Of a stretch of DNA of 64,000 nt, positions 51,445 to 61,613 are shown piece by piece. Numbering within the stretch: position 1 is the first letter of the stretch; the number at the start of each line of letters is the position of its first letter. The notes beneath the pieces are model-generated. The model saw only the letters and a list, made by a program, of their open reading frames with translations. It did no database searches and was not told the origin of the DNA. Made by a program: the position numbers and the translations under genes. The stretch comes from Podospora pseudoanserina (Eukaryota; Ascomycota; Sordariomycetes; Sordariales; Podosporaceae): the NCBI RefSeq assembly GCF_035222485.1, contig NC_085923.1, positions 2,418,001 through 2,482,000 of the forward strand. Direction: 5' to 3'.

Positions 51445-52874
51445 ATGAAGGGTAAGTGCCTCCTCTAGACGGACTTATTCAAGATGGACGGGAAAGCTGA
51501 CTTTGTCCTTCTTCACAGCCCTAATTCTCGTCGGCGGCTTTGGCACTCGCCTTCGCCCTCTCGTACGTTCTGCTGCCCTCCCCTCCCTCCATTCCACGCT
51601 CCCTTTCGATGGTGCCCAACACATCACGAACCAACACCGGCGATCTATCCCCCCTCCCTTCCCACACCGGCGGGCCTTCACCATTGATTACGAGAGACCG
51701 TTGCGACTTCACCGTTCAGGAAACCTCGAGTAGCTAACCTTTGTATCGCTCATCAGACTCTGACCCTCCCCAAGCCTCTGGTCGAGTTCGGCAATAAGCG
51801 GATGATCCTGCACCAGATCGAGGCCCTTGCAGCTGCTGGTGTTACCGACATTGTATTGGCTGTCAACTACCGCCCCGAGATTATGGAGAAGTACCTGGCC
51901 GAGGTTTGTCCAGTCCCACACCACTACACACCAAAGTGACAAGCCCACTAAGATGCATCTTCTTTCTCAAAACACAGTACGAAAAAGAATTCGGCATCAA
52001 CATCACCATCTCGATCGAATCCGAGCCCCTCGGCACGGCCGGCCCGCTCAAGCTCGCCGAGGAGGTGCTCCGTAAGGACGACACCCCCTTTTTCGTGCTC
52101 AACTCGGACGTGACGTGCGATTACCCCTTCAAGGAGCTCGCCGCCTTCCACAAGTCGCACGGCGATGAGGGGACCATTGTCGTGACCAAGGTGGAGGAGC
52201 CCTCCAAGTACGGCGTCGTGGTTCACAAGCCGGGGCACCCGACCAAGATTGACCGCTTCGTCGAGAAGCCGGTCGAGTTTGTGGGCAACAGGATCAACGC
52301 GGGCATGTACATCCTCAACACGTCGGTCCTTGACCGCATCGAGCTGAGGCCCACCTCGATCGAGCAGGAGACCTTCCCCGCCATGGTGAAGGACGGGCAG
52401 CTGCACTCTTTTGACCTGGAGGGCTTCTGGATGGACGTCGGGCAGCCAAAGGATTTCTTGACGGGGACGTGCCTGTACCTGTCGAGCCTGGCGAAGAAGC
52501 AGAGCAAGCTGCTGACCCCGACGACGGAGCCGTTTGTGTACGGGGGGAACGTGCTGATTGACCCGAGCGCCAAGATTGGGAAGAACTGCAGAATAGGGCC
52601 CAACGTGACGATTGGGCCGGATGTGGTGGTGGGGGATGGGGTGAGGCTGCAGAGGTGTGTGCTGCTCTCGGGGGCCAAGGTGAAGGATCACGCTTGGGTG
52701 AAGAGCACGATTGTGGGGTGGAACAGTGTGGTGGGGAGGTGGGCGAGGTTGGAGAATGTGACGGTGTTGGGGGATGATGTGACGATTAGTGATGAGGTTT
52801 ATGTTAATGGGGGGAGTGTGCTGCCTCACAAGACGATCAAGGCGAATGTGGATGTGCCGGCTATTATTATGTAA
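51445..52874 (+). CDS. MPG1: Mannose-1-phosphate guanylyltransferase (GDP-mannose pyrophosphorylase)
   Basis: Four coding exons: 51445-51451 (only 7 nt, ATG AAG G), 51519-51562, 51757-51903 and 51978-52874. They join to 364 residues, the usual size. The nucleotide-binding start [17 protein letters not shown] is split by the first intron, and [20 protein letters not shown] comes after the second. Further marks are [55 protein letters not shown] and a C-terminal left-handed beta helix of hexapeptide repeats ([20 protein letters not shown]). The enzyme makes GDP-mannose from mannose-1-phosphate and GTP in the cytosol. That supplies mannan, N-/O-glycans and GPI anchors, including donors for the three glycosyltransferases at 13975-20119. 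The 194-nt second intron is long for this window. Exon 4 shows the C-to-G codon shift strongly. Confidence 0.97.
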
Positions 52875-53049
52875 GGGCGGGGTTTTGAGGGGACAGAAAT
52901 GGGGGATTTATATGGGATTGTAATTCATGATATTCTGGGAAGGCTGGGAGCAGTTGGGTGGGGAAGGGGCCCAGGTTATTTTTTTTTCTTGTGAAAAGAA
53001 GAATTGTTTTTTTGTTTGAGATGTTATAAGATTTTTTTTATAAAAAAAA

Positions 53050-53080
<31 letters not shown>

Positions 53081-53472
53081 AATGGAAACACTCCACACAC
53101 ATTTGATGTTGAGATATATTCAAGCTATTTGGTGATGGGTGATTGGGTGTTGAAGAACCAATGTATACAGACGGTGAAAATAGGAGGGCAAGGATTAGCA
53201 AAGAATAGTATGGTAATATATCACCACCACCACTACCAGCAACCAGCCCCTTTTTATGTCAAAAGCCCATGATAGCAAAACCCCGCCCTTGTTGCGCCAA
53301 TTCTCCAAACCCACCCATCCACCCGTCCTTTCCCGTGCTGATAAAAGCCCATAAATAATTGCTGAATAATTCTACAAAAAAAAAGCCCTTGCTATAGGTG
53401 TCCTAGGCATTTATCCCCAACTCCTTTGCGAAGCCACGTCGTCGTGTTGATGCTTGTGATGGTAGGTAGTGA
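52875..53472. other. Convergent 3' intergenic region
   Basis: About 600 bp, A+T-rich, between MPG1 and HIR1 stops. It holds a poly-A/(GA) tract at 53042-53081. No gene is seen. Confidence 0.45.
53042..53081. repeat. A17 followed by (GA)n tract
   Basis: About 17 A followed by about 11 GA units, an all-purine stretch on the plus strand in the convergent 3' region. Confidence 0.9.
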
Positions 53473-56400
53473 TTACTCCTCCATCTGGTCCACCACCCCA
53501 TTCGTCTCTTCCCCATCCTCCCCATCCTCCTCATCCTCCTCATTCCCGGCCGTCAACCCCAGTATCCTAGCGTATTGCACCGTCGTCCTCTGCAAATCCC
53601 TGAATTTGCCTATTTTGTCATATCAGTCCCTGTTCTCATAAAAAAGAGCAAGGCGATGAAAAACTTACCAAGAATCAACACCACCCCTTTCAGCAACTCC
53701 TTCCTCTCCCAACCACAAATCACCTCCCCCTTATCAAACCAGCCCCTTCCCTTTTCCACCCCATCCTTATTGTCTTGCAACACGCCTCCTACCAACGTGT
53801 TGAGTAATTCCTCCACCTTTGACCGCAATCCTTCGGCACCGATCCGTTTGGCGTACATGAATAGATACAACCTAAACTCCTCCTTTGCCCCCAAGGCCAG
53901 AGCCCCCGCCATGCGGTTCTCCAAGTGGGCGACAGAAACAACCGATTCGAACCCTTCAAACCCGTCCTTGGCTACGAGTTGCTTGATCAGTCGCTGCAAG
54001 GTGTACGCCCGTCCCTTGACGAGGAATTCTGTTGTCGTGTGCCGCTCCAAGTGGGGGATTATACCCGCCGAAATGTCGGGTTTATCATCACCACCTGACT
54101 TTGGTTTCTTCGCCGGCGCCGAGGGGCCAACTGCTGTTGAGGAGAGGGCGGTAAGCGACGAGTCGTTGCTGTTCCAGTATTGGGATCCTAGCGCCCACCA
54201 GGACTCGGAGAGGCGTTGCCAGGTGTATAATGTGGGCGAGTAGTAGAATCCGTCGCCGTTGGAGAGGGTTACCACGATTGTGCCGAGACTGTTGAGGTGG
54301 GCGGAGGTTACTCCCGGGGCAGCTGTTGGTCCGTCTGGAGATAAAGAAGTGATGGCAATGTCGAGGATGGGGGCGAGGGATACGGGTGGGTGGGCAGCGG
54401 ACATGGTTTTTATGTTGAAGACGTGGCACATGCCTACTGATGTTACGCATAGGAGCCAGTGGTCTCTTGACTCGAGGATTATGGGTTGGGACTCGAGTAT
54501 AATGCCGTTCAAGAGGCGGCGGCCGGCGGGCGTCCAGGTGTGGAGGGTGCCGTCTTCACAGGCGGCTGCCCAGAAGTGCTTGTTGCCTGTTAGGAGGATG
54601 ATGGCGCGGGGGAGGTAGTCTTGCCAGAGGAGGGCACCGCGCTTGGTGGCAGTAATATGGGAGGGTTCGCGGGGGCGGGCGGGGTTTTTGGCCTCGAGGA
54701 TGGTGTTTTCTGGGATTTTGGAGGCTTCTTCGAGGGTGGATTCCCCTTGAAGGACTCCCTTTTCGAGGGCACGGACAATGTGAGAGCGGATTTTGGGAAC
54801 TGCTAGTCGTACTTGGGAGAAGGATACCGAGGGGCTCACGACGGCTGAGCGGAGGAACTCTGGCGTTGGGACGAGGCCTTGAGGGGGTGATGTGAGGGTT
54901 GCTGGCTCAAGGCCGTCGACTGTGTCAGCCATGATTGGTACAGGACCTGTTGCCAGCCGCTTGTTGGGTTCATCCTCTTCCTCCCCGTCAAGCACAACAG
55001 CTTTTCTCTTGGTGCCTAGCAACAAGGCGGCGATACCGCCTTTTGGTAGCCCATGGGAGGGTTTTGAAAGATCAATCACCGTCTGAGGTGTCTCGCTTTG
55101 TATCGCAGTCTTGGACTTCGCGCCCACTAGCTGCGATTGTGGTAATGACAGTAAGCCAGTGCCGGATGACGAGACTAGCAGAGGTGCAACCCTCTTCCTT
55201 CCATCCTTCGTTACCTGCACCCGGGACTTCAGTTCGTTGATGCGCTCTGCAGCCTTGTCGGCACTCTCTGCGGCCGGTGTCTCCTTGCCTGACTTGGGCT
55301 CAGAAGTGCCATTTGTCTCTCCATTCTTGACCGCGTCACCGTTCTTTGCCTCGCCGTTCTTTGTTGACTTGGTGCCATTTGTTGTGGCAGCCGTGTCACT
55401 CTTCGAAGCAGCAGCAGCAGCAACAGCAGCAGCAGAAGCAGCAGGCAGATCTCCCATCAGAGCCCCCATCCGGGACTCGGCCCCTCGCAACTCGCCAGCC
55501 TTGCTGTGATTCTCGAGGTGTAGCCCATCAACATCTTCTGCAGTTCCCATTCCCTTTCTGGCAACCCCGTACTTCTCGAGAGCCTTGTCGTTCTCCTCTG
55601 CCGTTGCTACCCACCCCAGCTCGCCAACTTCAAACTGGACCACAACGATGTTTCCATCTAAGCTGCAGGCAAACAAGGTCTGGCCATCTGGGGCCCATGC
55701 CAAGTCTGAAATGGACTTGGATGCTACATCCTGCACAATCACAACTGGCCGAGAGGTGTTTGTGTTCCATATACTCAACGTCTTGTCCTGACCAGCAGAG
55801 GCAATGACTGTCACCAGTGATCCGGATGCGCCCTTCTCGGCCGGGTTTTGGGTATGGAACAAACGAGGCGAGAACATACACGCCTCAGTTGGGCCTTCGT
55901 GACCAATCAGGTTGATCTGGCTGTCCCATCTTGAACGCTCAATGATGGCCACACTGCTGACTGGGCCGTTTACTGCATTCGCGGCCGCGATGTGATTGCC
56001 ATCTGGCGACCAACTACACCTCCGAAAGTACGTGGTGAGCGGGGAGCTCTTGAACGGCGCACTGATGGTAGTCTCGAGAACAAAGTTGTTGACCATATCG
56101 TGGGCGGTGGCATTCGGAGCCGGAGGGGTAAACCGGAAAATCTTGATGGTCCGGTCATCACCGGCGGTAGCGAAGAACTTATTGGCCGGGTCAAAGGTGA
56201 TCCCCTTGACATGGCTTTGGTGAACAGCAAGTGTCTTTAGCTTTTCGAATGTGTGTCCTGACCATACCACCACTTTCGAATCGAGACCAACTGAGACGAG
56301 AATCGAGTTGTCGTAAGACCAGGCGAGGTCCTGGACGTCGCTGTCGTGGCCTACGAGGCGTTTGTGGGTTTTCCAATTCTCGATGGGCGGTGGCTCGTTG

Positions 56401-56815
56401 GTGCCGAATGTGGTGGCGTGTGATGGAGGGTTGCTGTCGAGCTGGTAGATGCAGATGACACGGTCGTCGGCGCCGGAAGCGAGGTAGCGATTATTTGGGG
56501 AGAATCGGACGGAATGGATGGTGCCCAGGTGGTGGCTCATGTGGCAGAGCTGTCGCGGGGCCGAGTAGCCTTCGACATGACCATTGTAGATTGAATCGGT
56601 CGACCAGATGCGAACATGGCCATCTCCGCCAGCGGTGGCCAGTCTCTTTCCATCCTGGGAGACGTGGCAACTGTAAACCTCAAAGTCCTTCTGTTCGCCT
56701 GTAGGCAGCCGCGCGCAGCGATGGTCAGCAATTCCGAGGTGTTTCAAGTGCAGAGGGAATTCAAGAGAGAAAACTCACCACTATGGCGAAGCCACGAAGG
56801 CTTGATGATGTACAT
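53473..56815 (-). CDS. HIR1: HIR1, histone transcription regulator / HIRA-type histone chaperone subunit
   Basis: Three exons, 56815-56779, 56698-53669 and 53609-53473, encode 1067 residues. The short first exon gives MYIIKPSWLRHSG, joined to EQKDFEVYSCHVSQDGKRLA. An N-terminal seven-bladed WD40 propeller (about 1-390) has blades such as LATAGGDGHVRIWS, LASGADDRVICIYQ, LVSVGLDSKVVVWS and ATAGDDRTIKIF. A low-complexity Ala/Lys/Thr linker (about 450-520) precedes the B-domain core VTKDGRKRVAPLLVSS, the Asf1-binding part in HIRA proteins. The C-terminal Hira domain (about 640-1000) includes LTGNKHFWAAACEDGTLHTW. The tail is Glu/Asp-rich. The HIR complex deposits H3-H4 outside replication and represses histone genes. 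It is divergent from the ETP1 gene. Confidence 0.96.
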
Positions 56816-57543
56816 GTTGTGTTGGGTGTGCCAGTAACTAAGGATGGACGTATGTACTTATGACGAAGTTTTGGCGATATGGATAGTGATGGTTGAAAGA
56901 AGCACGCGTGCGCGCGCCGGACCGCGTCCGCTAGCCAAGTCTAATTAGAAGGCCGTAAGGCGCGCGCCCAGCGGAGGGGAGTGCTGGGCCTGTTTTTTTC
57001 TTATCGAGATCTCGGCTAATCGGACATTTGCATCACCGTCAAGATGGGTACACGATTTGGAGCTGCAAGACCCGTCTCGTGTAGGCCATAAGCTTCTCGG
57101 ATTTCCGCATCCGTAGGACTTTGATCAGGTTAACTCCTGATGGGGTTCGACAAAGGATACATTTCCAGTCTGACGGTGTATTCATTAACCGCTATTCAAT
57201 TCACATGAATCCCTGATGCTGATTTCGTTCCAAGTTCCAACAGCTTGGAATTCCAAAACCTTGGTCCAAAACGGGCTAGCGCCTTTGAGCTGCTGCCAAA
57301 TTTATTTTTAACGTGGGGTGCAGCGGCCATCACCCCTCACCCTCCCTTGTCACAGCACCTTGATGGCCCACCATCCTACATCGTCATTCTTTCACCTGCC
57401 ATCCGGACAAAAGACCGCTTGCGACATTCTCTCTCATTCCCAAGCCCTTACCCCTTGGGTTCCTGGACCTGGCTGGCACATCATACCATCCACTCCAGGC
57501 TGGGCTCAAACGAAGCACAGCCATCACCTAGCGAGTGGCTACT
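56816..57543. promoter_or_regulatory. Divergent region between HIR1 and the ETP1-like gene
   Basis: About 730 bp. A GCGCGC-rich stretch at 56905-56925 (ACGCGTGCGCGCGC type) lies close to the HIR1 start. No open frame of note is seen. Confidence 0.4.
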
Positions 57544-59754
57544 ATGCCGTCCTATTCCTATCATTTAATCTTCGAGCTTTATGCGACGCCCGATCCCACC
57601 ACCTCTGCCGTCGCCGATACCATCAACGACATCTGGGTCCCCACCCCAACCTGCCCGACAATCTTTGACGATCTCCCCTCTCACACTCCACGCAGCGCTC
57701 GCCCGCCTTCTCCTCGACATCTTCCATTTCGACCGAATCATCAGAGTCACCATCTCTACGAAGCCGGACCAAGCTCCGTTCCTCCACCAGACTTTTCCTA
57801 CGCGTCAGGCAAGGTAATCGACTGCGGCCGCCACCGAGGAACAACAAACGTAGAGCCCAACCAAGATATCACCCCGAACCCCGCCACCAAGCGACGCAAC
57901 ATCGTTCACGTAAGTGAGCGTCAGTGGCGCGAGAGGGAGACCTCAGCCGACATCCCTCTCAAACCCGAAATTCAAGGGATAGGGCCCAACAAGGCAACCA
58001 AAGACTGGCGATTCGGGCGCATCAACATTGAGAGCTTCGATCCCGCGTCTGTCCCATCAAACAACGGAAAGGCGAAAGAAGTCATCATGGAGGGACACGG
58101 CAGGCAGCCGGCGGCCAGCCTAGGTCCTAACCTAGGCGGCATGGGACAAAACACCAAAGGCCGTTACATCCCAGCAGTAAACACAAAGAACACGGAAGCT
58201 GGTTGGGGAATCGTGCATCTATACCGGGAAGCCAACGAGTTCTCGGCGCTGAACTCACCACCCCCAATACCACCCCCACCAGGACTACAAGACAGCGGGG
58301 TTGGCGAGGAGGGAACAGTTTTGTGTATCCCAGCGGTGCCATCCTACATGTCACCATCGGATTTCTTGGGGTTCATTGGTGAGCCCTGGAGGGGAAGCGT
58401 AAGCCATTACCGAATGGTCTCGACAAGCAGGATGAACCGGTACATGGTCCTCATGAAGTTCAAAGACAAAAAGACGGCCACGGAATGGAGAAAAGAGTTT
58501 GACGGGCGGCCATTTGATACCTTGGCGGAGAGCGAGATATGTCATGTCACGTTTATCAAGAGCATCACTGTCGAGACACCAGGAAGAAAAGGGAGCGAAG
58601 GCGCCGGGGTGGGAAAGGGAGAGACGGGCATGATCAATTCCCTTCGCCCTTTCCCACCACCAACACCAAGTCTAGTCGAGCTGCCTACCTGCGCGGTTTG
58701 TCTCGAGAGAATGGACGACACGGCCGGGTTGATGACGATTTTGTGCCAACACGTGTTTCACTGCACGTGTCTCCAGACATGGAAGACGAGGGGCTGCCCT
58801 ATCTGCAGGGCGACGAACCCGCTCACGAAGCAGCAGCAGGAGCTTGATGATGAAGGGAACCCCTACGCGAAGCCGTTTGGGCACGGGGTTAGTAATTTGT
58901 GCAGTGTGTGCGACGCGCCCGACAACCTCTGGATCTGCCTGATATGCGGCAATGTTGGGTGCGGGAGGTACCAGAGGGGGCATGCGAAGGAGCATTGGAA
59001 GGAGACGGCGCACAGTTTTAGTCTGGAGTTGGTGACGCAGCACGTGTGGGATTATGCGGGTGACATGTGGGTGCACAGGTTGATTAGGGATAAGGGGGAT
59101 GGGAAGGTGGTTGAGCTGCCTAGTGGTAATACCAATACTGCTGGGAGTGGGAGGGGGGAGGATATGGATGTTGTGCCAAGGGCGAAGTTGGAGAATATCG
59201 GGTTGGAGTACACGCATTTGCTGACTAGTCAGTTAGAGAGTCAGAGGGTGTATTTTGAGGAGATGGTGAATAAGGCTGCGGATAAGGCGACCAAGGCGGC
59301 GGCGGCGGCGGAGAAGGCTGCGGGACAGGCGAAGGAGGCGTTGAGGGAGTTGGGGGAGCTGAGGGAGGAGTGTAGGGTTTTGAGGGAGGAGACAGTGCCG
59401 GGTTTGGAGAAGGATTTGGCGAGGGAGAATGCTAGGGGGCAGAAGAGTGCGGAGTTGGCGAGGAGTTTGGGCAAGGCTTTGCAGGAGGAGAAGCAGGTCA
59501 CCAAGGGGTTGATGGAGAGGATTGAACATTTGAAGAAAGAGGGGGAGAAGAATGCGGCGTTGGTGCAGGAGTTGAGACGGGAGAACGAGGGCCTGAAAGA
59601 GATGAATCACGATTTGACCATGTTTATCAGTGGGCAGGAAAAGCTAAAGGAAATGGAGAAGGAGGGGCAGCTACAGGAGGGCGAGTTGGAAGAGGGGACG
59701 GTGGGAGTTGCTGAGGGGAGTAAGAAGAAGAAGAAGGGGAAGAATAAGAAGTAG
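57544..59754 (+). CDS. ETP1/BRAP2-type RING-H2 and UBP zinc-finger ubiquitin ligase
   Basis: Single exon, 736 residues from the ATG at 57544. The N-terminal 240 residues begin MPSYSYHLIFELYATPDPTT and are mostly disordered. An RRM-like BRAP2 domain (about 250-350) has VLCIPAVPSYMSPSDFLGFI and YMVLMKFKDKKTATEWRKEF. The RING-H2 finger (about 382-422) reads CAVCLERMDDTAGLMTILCQ, then HVFHCTCLQTW and CPICR. A UBP-type zinc finger (about 454-505) has CSVCDAPDNLWICLICGNVG, then CGRYQRGHAKEHW. A coiled coil (about 570-715) and a Lys-rich end (SKKKKKGKNKK) follow. This is the domain order of human BRAP and yeast Etp1. The role is probably ubiquitin ligation in stress or alcohol response, by analogy. 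The 3' third is strongly G-rich on the coding strand. Confidence 0.94.
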   Translation: MPSYSYHLIFELYATPDPTTSAVADTINDIWVPTPTCPTIFDDLPSHTPRSARPPSPRHLPFRPNHQSHHLYEAGPSSVPPPDFSYASGKVIDCGRHRGTTNVEPNQDITPNPATKRRNIVHVSERQWRERETSADIPLKPEIQGIGPNKATKDWRFGRINIESFDPASVPSNNGKAKEVIMEGHGRQPAASLGPNLGGMGQNTKGRYIPAVNTKNTEAGWGIVHLYREANEFSALNSPPPIPPPPGLQDSGVGEEGTVLCIPAVPSYMSPSDFLGFIGEPWRGSVSHYRMVSTSRMNRYMVLMKFKDKKTATEWRKEFDGRPFDTLAESEICHVTFIKSITVETPGRKGSEGAGVGKGETGMINSLRPFPPPTPSLVELPTCAVCLERMDDTAGLMTILCQHVFHCTCLQTWKTRGCPICRATNPLTKQQQELDDEGNPYAKPFGHGVSNLCSVCDAPDNLWICLICGNVGCGRYQRGHAKEHWKETAHSFSLELVTQHVWDYAGDMWVHRLIRDKGDGKVVELPSGNTNTAGSGRGEDMDVVPRAKLENIGLEYTHLLTSQLESQRVYFEEMVNKAADKATKAAAAAEKAAGQAKEALRELGELREECRVLREETVPGLEKDLARENARGQKSAELARSLGKALQEEKQVTKGLMERIEHLKKEGEKNAALVQELRRENEGLKEMNHDLTMFISGQEKLKEMEKEGQLQEGELEEGTVGVAEGSKKKKKGKNKK

Positions 59755-61613
59755 GGTCTCAGGGGCTTCTCAACGATTGGTAGACATAGTTGGACGTTTG
59801 TCGTACTTTCAGCCCTGTAGCAGCAACGAGGCATGACCAGGTGTGAGACGGCGCCAGCATCTTGCATGATCAGAGAAAATATGAATACAGTGTTGACTCT
59901 ACAATTAATTACCATATGACAGCCGTGTCTCGACCCCGGTCTGAGGTGATGCAGAGCATGATGCATGTCTTGGCTGTCAAGCAACAGGTAATGCAAGACA
60001 TCTTGCGTCTTCACATGCAACCCATTCTGAAGATATTACCATCCGCAAGACTCTTCAAAGACTATCGTCTGCTTGGGATGTTGATTGGCCTCTGGACGGC
60101 TTACACGGTCAGCGCCTAGCTCCCAAACCGGGTCCAGATCCCGCTGGCTTGGTGCTTCTCAGCTTGGCGGTAACGCCGAGAGCCGAGGGGAGATGGCGAG
60201 GTTGCATGCCGACTCGGACATGTTGCTCGATCGTATGGCCGCTCGATCTCCGGTCGTCAAAGCTATTTTTGTTAAAACAAATGGTTTAGGGCAGTTGGGT
60301 GGCTCGGTGGCTTGATGAGGCTTCCAGAGTGGGAAGGTTGGAATTAAAGGAATGTTACGCACTGCGGTAGCAAACACAGATTTGGGGTAGGACAAGATCA
60401 GCAAGCACGTGTTTTTGGAGGTTTCACACCCCCGCAATCGTCATGGAGGGGTTCAAAGGTGATAAGAAAAGATCGGAAGCGAGGGCAGTGTTGATGCCCC
60501 TGGTCAATCTCATCTCGTGTGTACATATTCTTGATTGCTACTGTATCTGTATCTTCTGCATGCCACTGCGACGACGGATATGTCACTGCAAAGATAAAAA
60601 AGCTGGCTTCTTGCTTTCGGTGGCTGCATGCGGGCGTGCTGCGCTGCAGGTTGGAAATGTGGCCACGGATAGGTAGCTCTTATCAATCGTGACAGCTTCT
60701 AGCTGCCGATCAGCCAATAAGAGGGGTCTTTTTAGTGTTGAAATGTCACTGCAAAGCAGCAGCGGGCATCAACCTGACCCCTGTCGACGCTGTTCCAGAA
60801 AGAGGATGACATCGGCTTTTTGCCCCACCGTTTTGAAGGGGGGTCGCTGATTTTCTCTTTTTTTTCGCACATGCTTCCGGACTGGTGCTGTCACCCTGTC
60901 GTGTGCCCTGTGTGTACCTACGGGCACCTTCGAGAACCTCTCCCTCGCTCGAACCTGTATCTTGCCATCCCTCGGTTCCCTTGTTTTTCTTCATTTCCTC
61001 TCTTCCTATGTAGCGTTGACTCTCTGAAATCTCACACAACATATCTTGATCTTCTGATACCCTATACCCCAAGACACGACTACATCTCTTTCCTGTTGTT
61101 CCCCCTTCCCTACCCCGTACACCGAGAGGGACCCATCCGTCCGACCGGCCTAATCTGCGGGACCCCGAATTGCGATCCCGAGCTTCATCGACATTTGCTC
61201 AACGACACCCAACAATTCCCGTCATAAATGCCTGTACCCCGCGCTGGCATTTAGATAAGAAAACAGAAGCGCGCACTTTATTTTCGAACAGGGCGAGCAG
61301 CAAGCGATTGATCTTGGGGTAACCTCCATTTTATCTTGTACCCCGCGGGCAGCTCTACCAGGCCCAACGGCTAAACGCCATTTTTCACAAAGGCAGACGA
61401 GCAAAAGCCACGAGGCAACTTCATAACCTACCTCGGGGGGGAGGTGAAACGTTTCTTGTCCGAGTAACTTGCACCGACATCCCACCCACCGACCGGCGCG
61501 CAATCTCAAGTCCAACCCAACCCCACCTCCGTGCTCTCCCCCGGGCGACCCGAAATAAAAACTCATTGTCCTGGCGCAGGGACAACAACAACAACAGGAT
61601 TGCTTGAGTGAGC
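59755..61613. other. Intergenic region, 1.9 kb
   Basis: Between the ETP1-like gene and the acyltransferase gene. Pyrimidine-rich stretches at 60940-61010 and an ACAACAACAACAACAGG run at 61582-61597 just before the acyltransferase start are leader-like. No protein or RNA gene is recognised. Confidence 0.4.

Noticed and set aside
51948-52829. 293-residue minus-strand open frame inside MPG1
   Set aside because: Antisense shadow of a conserved, GC-rich exon; His/Arg/Pro-rich without domain features.
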